DNA of 64,000 nt, taken from Phalacrocorax aristotelis (taxonomy: Eukaryota; Chordata; Aves; Suliformes; Phalacrocoracidae). A program made the position numbers and the translations under genes. How positions within the stretch are numbered: position 1 is the first letter of the stretch; each line of letters begins with the position of its first letter. The stretch is taken from NCBI RefSeq assembly GCF_949628215.1, contig NC_134278.1, positions 48,884,191 to 48,948,190 of the forward strand, read 5' to 3'. The notes beneath the pieces are model-generated. The model did not search any database, was not told the origin of the DNA, and saw only the letters and a program-made list of their open reading frames with translations. Shown here piece after piece: positions 26,210-33,836 of this stretch.

Positions 26210-26720
26210 AGATTAAAAGCAAAGAGAAAGGCGATTTTGGCGCCCAAAGTGTAGGTGAGACGCTTTTGGCAGGAATAGCACCATCAGAGACCCTTGGCCC
26301 GGGGGCTCGGTGCGGCCCCTCGACCGCCCGGGCCAAGGGTCTCTGCCGTGAGGAAGCACCCAAAAAGCCCTCCCCGTCCCCTCCCTCCGCCTCAGCAAAA
26401 GCCGGTTTCGATAGGAAACACGACGGGCGTCTTCTTCGGTCTAACATCAACGGGAGCGGCGCCCGCGGGCCGACGCTGTCGTGCGTGGGGCGGCTGCGGC
26501 GCAAAAGCAACCAACCCCAACAAGTGAAGAAGGGCGGGGGGTGGAGGGCAGGGGCTCTCCTCCGGCGCCGTTCCTGCTTTTCCTGCCTGCCCGTCGGCGA
26601 GAAATGTTGGCTGTGCTTTGAAATGGGAAGTCGCGGCAGCACCCCGAGCTCTGCTTTCAAGTGTAAAACACGCGTTTTGTTTCAAATGCACGCGGGTCGG
26701 GCGGTTGTTTGGCTTCACCC
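26210..26720. promoter_or_regulatory. CpG-rich shore segment
   Basis: About 500 bp of moderately CpG-rich sequence separated from the 24.6-25.9 kb island by a poly(T) tract. It contains the 18-bp-stem hairpin at 26286-26344. Open frames on both strands lack recognisable domains. Confidence 0.5.
26286..26344. repeat. Perfect 18-bp inverted repeat (hairpin)
   Basis: AGAGACCCTTGGCCCGGG at 26286-26303 is exactly complementary to 26327-26344, with a 23-nt GC-rich loop between. One more pair (C26285-G26345) extends the stem to 19 bp. As RNA it would fold very stably. The overall size (about 60 nt) is near that of pre-miRNAs, though the stem is somewhat short and has no bulges. It could equally be a recent palindromic duplication or a cruciform-forming DNA element. 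Confidence 0.9.
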
Positions 26721-27120
26721 CCACCCCGTTTTGTTTTGAGCTTTGGAGGTGGGGTCATTTTTTTTGTTTTGGGGACTAGAAAAAGCCAGAGTTAGGACTT
26801 TGAAAGTTTTAGGAAGCTGACAAATTGGAAATCCAACACCACTGGGTTTGGTTACATAGTTTCAAGTGAGCTCTTACTGTGCATTTAGACAGACAATGAT
26901 TCCAGCGTCCTATAATTGCCTTTACCAAAATTAGCATCTATTTAGCGAAATCTAAAGATATAATTTTTTTTAAATATGTAAACTATTACCATTAAACTCT
27001 ATTTTTTTTTCCACGAACTGGCTTGTTCTGTAGGGCTTTTCCCCACTTTATCCTTCCCTCCCCCCCCGCCCCGATTCTTCGCGAATGAATTTTGGAGGGG
27101 TGTTTGTGGGTTGGGTTCTT

Positions 27121-27150
27121 CCCCCCCCCCCCTTTTTTTTTTCTTTTTTT
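27121..27150. repeat. C12-T10-C-T7 pyrimidine tract
   Basis: Pure pyrimidine run: 12 C, 10 T, one C, seven T. Likely unstable in replication and assembly. It lies about 70 nt 5' of the acceptor-like CCCTTGCAG at 27212-27220. Confidence 0.9.
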
Positions 27151-27223
27151 CCCGGAGAGTTCCCAGCTGGCAACAGCTCTCTACCTTCCACAAAACTTGA
27201 AAGGCTGATGTCCCTTGCAGGAA

Positions 27224-27382
27224 ATGAATGAGTCGATAACATCTGACACCAGTGACCAGTCCAGTGACCCCAACCTTAATTCCACTAATACTGGAGGCCT
27301 GAAAATCTCAGTGAAGACCCTTTGCAAATCCACACCCCCCCCCCCCCAATTTTACAAAATCTGCCTTTATTTTGCAATGTAA
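27224..27382 (+). CDS. Short open frame after an acceptor-like site, speculative
   Basis: CCCTTGCAG at 27212-27220 resembles a 3' splice site, and 4 nt later an ATG opens a 52-codon frame. Its first 27 codons give a Ser/Thr/Asp/Asn-rich sequence beginning MNESITSDTSDQSS, which looks more protein-like than most frames nearby. It then runs through a poly(C) tract, giving a proline run, and stops at 27380. A weak donor (TCA|GTGAAG) lies at 27311. No family was recognised. It may be a conserved non-coding element or chance. Confidence 0.12.
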   Translation: MNESITSDTSDQSSDPNLNSTNTGGLKISVKTLCKSTPPPPQFYKICLYFAM

Positions 27383-28049
27383 GCAATGCTTTGCAACAAA
27401 TATCTTTACATTCATTTATTGACGTGCTTTTGGTAATCTTTCACTTATTCATCGAAAAACATATACTGAATTTTCTTTTAACTGAAATTCGCTAACAAGA
27501 CATTTTTCCATTTAATGAACTCAATCAACCCGTTTGTGTCTGTTTAACCAATATTCTAGCCTCTGAGGAACCTTTATACCAACTGTCGGTAGAATAGATC
27601 AAATGGAAAACATTACAACCTTTAAAATTAACGGTATCAAACAGCATCCTTTCTTGTCTTTTCGAAGCGAAGGATAGGGAGAGCTCATATTTTATAGATG
27701 TGCCGTTCTGCTAAAAGAAGTGCGGTCTTGGGCACTTCAAGTAAGTGGTGTAAACTTTCTGTTGTTGTTTTTTCTTCCGGTAACCTTAATTTCTTGTTCA
27801 TAGCCGGGGTTTCACGTGTGTTAAAATGTCGTACGTGTATTTTATACTGGACATCGTCCCGGTCGTAAGATCCAAGCATATAAAATTACCGGTGATTTAA
27901 TATTGTAAAATAATCGCCGTTGTAAAGGGGGCAGGGTGGTTACGAGCAAAAAGAAGTGGTATGTTGCATGGACGCGCAGGGCAGGTCAGCGTAGGAAGTC
28001 GACCTCCACTGTTGAAATAACCTATAGGAAATTTACGGTTGAAGACTGC

Positions 28050-28860
28050 AAAGGAATTTCAGGATTTAAAGCTTCTGCTCCACTTGCTCGGCCGCTCGTA
28101 GCTGCGCGCCGTTGCCCACCCTCGCGCCTCTGCAGCAAACGACCAAGCCGAGCACCTCGGTGTGTCACGCAGCAATGGGGCGCCGGCAGGGGAGCCTTCG
28201 CCTCCCCGGGAGGCAACAAAAGGAGTAACAGGCCCATCGGGGCAAAGGCGTCCCCCTTAATTGGGCAGACTGATCGACGCCACTTCCAAAACAACAGCAA
28301 GTGCTTTGCAAATGCGTAAACCCCTCGCAGGCAGGCTCTGCTCGGACCGGCTGGGTGCTTTGCCTTTTGTTTGCGTGTGTCCTTGGGACAAGAGAGGATG
28401 CCGGGGCCGGCCGGGAAGGGGGTTTAATAAGAAAGTAATTGAGCCCAGGTTTTAACAAGGCATAGGCAACGTTTAAAGGTTACCCAACTCTGGATGTAAA
28501 GTGAGGTTCTATGCGGGCAGGAAAGGCGAAATGGGGTGTTTCCAACCCCGGTCTGTGCCTTTGCGCTGGAGGAGAGGGGGCAGGCGGGACATAAAACGGA
28601 ATCGCGCCTAATTGTGTGCGTGCGCGCGCGTGGGGGGAGGGTATTACGTTTCTAAAAATGTTTTCTAAACTAGCGTTCGGCCGCGAGCAGGGTAGCAGCC
28701 GGGGCTCGCGCGCAGGTCGGTACCGCGTACCTGTGAGAGCCGAGGGGGGGGAGGGGGAGGGGTGCCCGCCCCCGGCCGCGCGCGCGCGGGCACCGAGCCC
28801 GCTACACACAGCAGCGCGTTTCTTCCCCGAGCCGGATCCCCCCTCCCGCTGGCAGCGAAG
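28050..28860. promoter_or_regulatory. CpG-rich region upstream of LIN28B
   Basis: CpG-rich DNA containing two alternating purine-pyrimidine runs (28613-28632 and 28777-28788) and a G-rich run at 28745-28762. It probably belongs to the broad CpG domain of the LIN28B promoter. No coding exon was recognised. Confidence 0.55.
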
Positions 28861-28919
28861 GCTTCAACCAGCAGCCCCCGGGCAGCGCTGTGCCTCCCCT
28901 CTTTGTCTTCTTCCTCCGG

Positions 28920-28941
28920 TTTTTTTTTTTTTTTTTTTTTT
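28920..28941. repeat. Poly(T) tract, 22 nt
   Basis: Uninterrupted T22 between a GC-rich block and a pyrimidine-rich stretch. No source element was recognised. Confidence 0.9.
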
Positions 28942-29099
28942 GGCCTTCCTCTAGCAAATCCTTTTCTCTGTCACTCCTCCTCTCCCTCGCGCTCCTAGGG
29001 AACAATCGCTGCTGATTGAGGTTCGCTCCAATACAAGGCTTGAAAAACTGGGCTCTTATTTAGGAAGTCATTAATCACATCCCCTCCCCCGGAAAGAGA

Positions 29100-29720
29100 T
29101 GGCGGAGAAACCTGTGAAGTACAATTCCTCGCCCCATCCCCCTCCAGAAATGTTTTGAAACGCCAAAACCTCCGCACGTTCTGGGCTACGTTAAGGTGAT
29201 AGCGCGTTTCCAGCGCGCTTTTTTCACTTGAATGCTTAATTCGTAACGCGCAGCAAAGGCGTGAGCGCCGGCAGCCGCCCGGCACGCACACGCGTGTGTG
29301 TGACCGTCCCCGTCGTCCCGTCCCGTCTTCCCCCCCCCGGGACGCCGCCGCGCTGCGGGGGCTTTGGGCGGCTTTTCTCCAGGTGGAGGCGGCGGTCCGG
29401 TTCTCCATCTGCCCGTGTTTCGCGCAGTCGGTAGCAGGGATGCCTCCCGCCATACGTAGCGCGCGTCGCTACACACGTGTGTATCTCATTTGTACGCATC
29501 TTGCAGCCGCGTGTGGGCGCGCACCCCACCTACGGCGTGCGCGGAGCCCCTGATAACCGCATCTGCGCGTCCGCCTCTGCCTGCGTTTGTGGGTCGGTCT
29601 CCGCGCTGTGCCTAGAAACACACGGATCTTCCTACGTATTTGTGCATGCACGGGAGCGCAGAAACCCCGGAATAATACGTCATCTCGATTTCCCGTAAAG
29701 ACGCGTGCAGATTAGCTGTC
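29100..29720. promoter_or_regulatory. LIN28B: CpG island immediately upstream of LIN28B
   Basis: Dense CpG sequence with a 21-nt alternating purine-pyrimidine run at 29282-29302 and a 12-bp palindrome ACACACGTGTGT at 29471-29482 that contains an E-box CACGTG. It ends about 350 bp before the LIN28B ATG. Likely part of the LIN28B promoter domain. Confidence 0.65.
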
Positions 29721-29759
29721 GAGAAAAAAAAAAAGTGTTGGAAATTTCTTGTTCATTCA

Positions 29760-30069
29760 TAAATTATTTCGGTGTGTCAGCCTAGTTGAAATGGCGATTG
29801 GCTGCTCCTGCCTCCTGCCAACCCCTTAAGGATCCGATGTGAAATTAGTAGCAAGAAGGCATGTAATTGACTGAGTCACGTGTGCGCAGGGGGCCAGAAA
29901 CGGAGCGAGAGCGAAGGGGAAAAATCAAAAGAGGGAAAGCACATTAGACCATGCGAGCTAAATTTGCGATCGTTCAAAATCAGGATGTTAGATTAATGCA
30001 GAAGACCACTTCGATCCACAGGGAAAGTTTTCATCTCACGAGTTTGGAGCAGAGGGCCCGTGGGGCAAC
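29760..30069 (+). promoter_or_regulatory. LIN28B: LIN28B proximal promoter and 5' leader
   Basis: This segment directly precedes the LIN28B ATG. It contains an inverted CCAAT box (ATTGG at 29797-29801), and overlapping AP-1-like TGAGTCA (29872-29878) and E-box CACGTG (29877-29882). No clear TATA box is seen. The transcription start is not visible in sequence. By comparison with the short leader of mammalian LIN28B it may fall near 29,900-29,960. MYC is known to activate mammalian LIN28B, so the E-box is a plausible target. The leader contains an upstream ATG at 29951 that opens a long out-of-frame reading frame (separate entry). Confidence 0.7.
29872..29882. promoter_or_regulatory. Overlapping AP-1-like and E-box sites
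   Basis: TGAGTCACGTG fuses a perfect AP-1/TRE heptamer with a perfect CACGTG E-box sharing two bases. The site is about 190 nt upstream of the LIN28B ATG. Confidence 0.6.
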
Positions 30070-30079
30070 ATGGCCGAAG
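29951..30079 (+). CDS. Upstream overlapping reading frame, exon 1 part
   Basis: ATG at 29951 (A at -3) is preceded by an in-frame TAG at 29945 and opens a frame different from LIN28B. It has 43 codons up to the exon 1 donor, ending exactly on a codon boundary, and continues in spliced RNA for 35 codons into exon 2 (31037-31141, stop TGA 31142-31144). The 78-residue product is basic, with a RSRKKRR cluster from exon 2. A second in-frame ATG lies at 29996. If the leader includes either ATG, ribosomes would bypass the LIN28B start at 30070 unless they scan past or re-initiate. Whether it is translated is unknown; both ATG presence in the mRNA and conservation need checking. Confidence 0.35.
30070..30079 (+). 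CDS. LIN28B: LIN28B coding exon 1 (first 10 nt)
   Basis: ATGGCCGAAG followed by a GT splice donor (GTTAAT) at 30080. It encodes Met-Ala-Glu plus the first base of codon 4, the conserved start of LIN28B (MAE...). The Kozak context is strong (A at -3, G at +4). Exon 1 of vertebrate LIN28B is known to end just after the third codon, and the phase (1) fits exon 2 exactly. LIN28B is an RNA-binding protein that blocks let-7 microRNA maturation and promotes growth and stem-like states. Its levels control developmental timing. The donor GTTAAT is weaker than consensus. Confidence 0.92.
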
Positions 30080-31036
30080 GTTAATTTTCTTTTTCTATTG
30101 TTTTACTATGATTTTCGCTCGCTCGCTCGCTCTCTCCCTCTCTCATCCCCCCCTTCCCCCACCCCCCTTTTAACCCAACTATGCATTACCCTTTTTTAGC
30201 AGCTCGCGCAAGGGGGCTTTCTCCAAACCCATTGTTACCCAGCTCAGAAACTGTTCCGTACCGCCCACACCGATTCACAACTTGAAAAGCTTTCAGGGGG
30301 CTATTGTTTGAATTGTTCCTGTTTGATTAAGCACAGTTGCAGTGGTGGGATGAGAAAACGGCCGTACACCTGTCCCAACTTTAATCGAAAGTTTATTCCA
30401 AGGAGGGATGGATACACGCTGGAAAATAGTGGTTTCGGCGCTGCATGTGCAATAACCAGTTGTACAATCTACCCAATTTTGCTTATTCTCTCTCCTCCAC
30501 CCCTCCTCGGCCGGCCTCCCCCCCTCGCCCCCCCGGTCCTGCGCCTTGCGAGGAGAGACTAATTGGGCTGAGAATCTCTCTTGAGAAATGGGATCGGTCT
30601 TAAACCAGCAATATTCAAGTAAAGTATCGCGTTCCGTGCGGTAATGTGGCTGAAAGATGGAGTTAAATGGAAAAATACACGTATGTACAGAAACGTGGGC
30701 TGCCCTGGGCAAAGGGAGAGGGAGAGCCTCCGTACGCAGTGTTTCCTCTCTGTAACCTCCGGTGATTTTATTTTTTTACGTATTTTGGGGGGAAGGTGGT
30801 TTATTTTAGGATTTAGGAAGAAATAAGCTCTTTTCGCCGCTTGCTTTTCGAGTTTGTTTTGTTTGCCCTTTTTTTTTTTTTTCCGGTTTCTTCAGTAGTA
30901 ACTCCTTTATCCAGCGGCAAAAGGATGTTACCAGAATTTAACTCTTTGCTTTGCATCTTGTGTCCCCCCCCTTTCTTTTTCTTCCCCCTTCCCCCCCACC
31001 CCCCCCACCCCCCCGCCGCCTTTCCCTCTCCCTCAG
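30080..31036 (+). other. LIN28B: LIN28B intron 1 (957 nt)
   Basis: Bounded by GT at 30080 and CTCAG at 31032-31036. It contains a CGCT/CTCT repeat near 30117-30145, T14 at 30869-30882 and an unusually long C-rich polypyrimidine tract at about 30962-31036 just before the acceptor. A CAGCAG tandem acceptor allows the intron to end at 31036 or 31039. Confidence 0.88.
30962..31036 (+). promoter_or_regulatory. LIN28B: C-rich polypyrimidine tract and 3' splice site of exon 2
   Basis: About 75 nt almost purely C and T, with runs of seven to nine C broken by single A or G bases, ending CCTCTCCCTCAGCAG. It is long for a splice acceptor tract and rich in C instead of T. C-rich tracts of this sort are known ligands of poly(C)-binding proteins and PTB-like factors. 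On the opposite strand it is G-rich and could form quadruplex. Confidence 0.75.
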
Positions 31037-31224
31037 CAGGGGCGAGTAAAGGTGGAGACGAGCCCGGGAAGTTGCCGGAGCAGGAAGAAGAGGAGGAATC
31101 CCAGGTTTTGCACGGAACCGGCCATTGCAAATGGTTCAATGTGAGAATGGGATTCGGGTTCATCTCCATGAGCAACCGAGAGGGAAGCCCCTTGGAGTCT
31201 CCAGTTGATGTCTTTGTACACCAA
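31037..31224 (+). CDS. LIN28B: LIN28B coding exon 2, first half of cold-shock domain
   Basis: A 188-nt exon between CTCAG and a GTAAGA donor at 31225. Joined to exon 1 it gives 66 residues starting MAEAGASKGG and ending VDVFVHQ on a codon boundary (phase 0), exactly where vertebrate LIN28B exon 2 ends. Residues 11-26 are acidic with a Glu run. Residues 29-66 are the first half of the cold-shock domain, including GHCKWFNVRMGFGFIS (RNP1 type) and VDVFVHQ (RNP2 type), which contact the let-7 precursor loop. The rest of that domain and the two CCHC zinc knuckles (exons 3-4) lie beyond the window. SMSNREGSPLES differs slightly from the human residues and is consistent with a bird. A CAGCAG acceptor could remove one residue. 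Confidence 0.97.
31142..31144 (+). other. Stop codon of the overlapping upstream frame
   Basis: TGA in the frame set by the ATG at 29951 after splicing of intron 1. It lies within the LIN28B codons for the cold-shock RNP1 region, so the two frames overlap for 118 nt of mRNA. Confidence 0.6.
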
Positions 31225-33775
31225 GTAAGACCCATTTTTGTCTGCCATCTCAGCCTGCCACATTTGGTTGAGCTCAGCGGGACTCCGGTTTCATGTGAAG
31301 TGAAGTAACCTATTTTTCCTAGGTATTTAGGTGCATCTGTAATTAAAAGGTTGCCTTAGGTAGTGGTTTCATTGGCAGAGTACAATTTGAGTAAATAAGG
31401 TCGTGAGATCGCGGTTAGTCGCTGTGGCCGGAGATTTGTGCAAAGGGATAATGTTTTTTCTTCGTATCTTCCTCCTTGGTTAGAAACGTTTGTGCTTTTT
31501 AAAATTTATTTTCAAATGCCACACTTTTCAACAAGGTTTAGCATTTGTCACCAGACCGATCAGGAGCAGATAGCCTTTCCTTGGAAACCGATTAAAATTA
31601 AACTCGGAAAAGGACAAATAAATGTCGGTTTTCATTCGCGTATCATTTGAATACGATTTTAAACGCTTTTCTTGTAAACCTCGAATTGCTTTTTAAAAGC
31701 TCATCTGAGATTAGTTAGTGAAATTAAGACATAATTATAGTGTTATTTTGCAGTAATTCAGACCTGAGAGCGTCCCTGCGGTGATACACTGAAGCATGCA
31801 TGTGGTTTGGTTGGTTGATTTTTAAATATTCTTCCCGGGGGTGGGGGGGGGGGAAGTAACGATTAAGGAATCAGACCAAAAGCAGCGTCTCTGTAAGGCT
31901 GTTCGGGAGAGAAGGGGCGTGTGGCCGTCGTTTTTCTTTCTAAGCACGGCAGCGTGAAAGGTGTTCGGATTTTGAACGTGGAAGCTGGTATGAATGCCTT
32001 CACGCAAAGGAGTTTCACGTGCCAGATACGTACAAAATGATAAAGTTAAGGGAACTTTCCCCAGGATCGGTAACGTGGTTCGTGAAGAAGGAGCATGTGT
32101 TAGACCTTCCCTGGTCCTTCTGTTAGTCTCCAGTTGCAACAACGGTATTTTGAATGTCACCCGTCTTCCCTGAGGTCAGAGAACAGAAGAGCGGTATCAG
32201 GTAGAGAGACCATTTTGGGTTTGGCTAGGGCCATGTTAGGGAAGCAAAAAGGCATCTTAACTTTTTACGTGGTTGTCCATTTTCTATGACGTTTGCCATG
32301 ACGGTGCAGGGGAGTGTTCCATGATTATATAGTGATTCCCTTTTAACGTTCCATTTGATGGCCCGGCCTTATTTTGTGGTTACTTTCATCAGGCTTTTTA
32401 AAAGCATACACCTTTCATAAGGTTAATAAAAAGGTGACTGAAACTATGGCGTGTTGCCTTGCTCCTTGCGGTGGTGGATTTCTGATCTTGCTGTCTTATG
32501 TGTACCCTACGCCTAATCAGTATTAGCTGGTTGTGTTTGGAGTTAGGTACAAAGGGTAGAATCCAATTGTGAACTTACTAAATTCTTCCACTTCCTGCGT
32601 TGTACTGGCATATGAGGTGCCCCCCTCTTTGCTGCTGCTTTTTCTTTTTGGAACTGAATGAATGAAGTACTTATCAAAGAAGGAGCAGTCTTCCTCCTCT
32701 TTTTCCCCCTTTCTTTGTACCTTTTTAAGTTGTGAAATTGCTTTTTACCGTTCTATACATGTACTTTATAGATGAAACCTTTTTCTTCATCTAATTTTGT
32801 GTTAATACATGTCATCCTTTTTGCTTTTCAAATACTAGAAGACAAACATTTGAAGCATAGTAGTGGTGTTATTAAAAAAACGCATTTGGAAACAAAGATT
32901 CATAGAGCTGTGGAAATAGAGACGTGTTGAACTGCATGATAACATGATACATTTAAGTAATACTAGACAAGGTGCGCTGCTCCGTAATGGAAAGTAATCA
33001 TAGAAAATAATAAAAGCATGCGGTAAACTTGGAAGTTGCTACTCAGTTGTGTCCCCTAAAGGAGGGGTCAAGAAGGAAATGTTAGACATGTTTGTTTAAT
33101 AATTACAATTTATCGATATCCTTAGGTTTCTAAGATGTATCACAGTGTAAAGTGCAGTGAAAAATAGCATGTTTCATTGCATATAAACCATGCGCCTCAG
33201 TCATTTTGAGTATTACTTGGATAAATGTCTTACTGAGTGAATTTATTAGTGTTCTGCAATGGATTGCTCTTACAACAAAGAAAATACATTTCTCACCTTT
33301 TTGTTTCTGAGGAAGTCTAGGATATACATAAACTTCATGGTGACCTGAATCTTCTTTCCATCAGTCAAAAGCAGAATTTTTCTGTTTAATGTAATGGGGA
33401 GAAGCAGTATCTATTTTGTTTCTGAATACGTTTTAGATAATTTATATTGCTATATAGAATGCTTTGTGTTAGCTGACCGGTGGTAACAGTAGCAGCCAGA
33501 GCATAAAAATGTCTTTAAATCAGTAATGTTATTTAACAGTGCTGCTTGTACAATAGTGTCTGTTGCCTGAACAGTGACTGGACCCTATTCCTATTAGTTT
33601 TATTCATTTGAAAAATGTGATAATGTGAAAAGGCCTTTTCAAGGCAAAGATGATAGTTTATTAATCTGTTGAAACAAAATATTGCTGTTCAAAACTGCTT
33701 TGAAAACACGTCATTATTAAGTGCGTGCACATACTGTTGTGTGCATTCACTTGTTCTGCAATGTTTGTAGCTACT

Positions 33776-33836
33776 AGTATCAGTATTCAGAGGAATTTTC
33801 AGAAGAAAATATTCAGAGTATCAATATTCAGAGGAA
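33776..33836. repeat. Two-copy near-tandem 20-bp repeat
   Basis: AGTATCAGTATTCAGAGGAA at 33776-33795 recurs at 33817-33836 with one mismatch, period 41. A third partial ATTCAGAG lies between them. Confidence 0.8.

Larger units (their letters stand above)
26740..28050. other. Non-coding spacer upstream of LIN28B
   Basis: AT-rich sequence with C/T homopolymer tracts (C12-T10 at 27121-27142; C13 at 27335-27347). An E-box CACGTG lies near 27813. A short acceptor-like site and open frame at 27221 are listed separately. No named gene. Confidence 0.5.

Noticed and set aside
1..30000. HACE1 5' exon, expected upstream of LIN28B on the opposite strand
   Set aside because: I looked on the - strand, especially in the CpG islands, for codons of the conserved N-terminus and for downstream ankyrin exons and found none. 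HACE1 probably starts left of the window.
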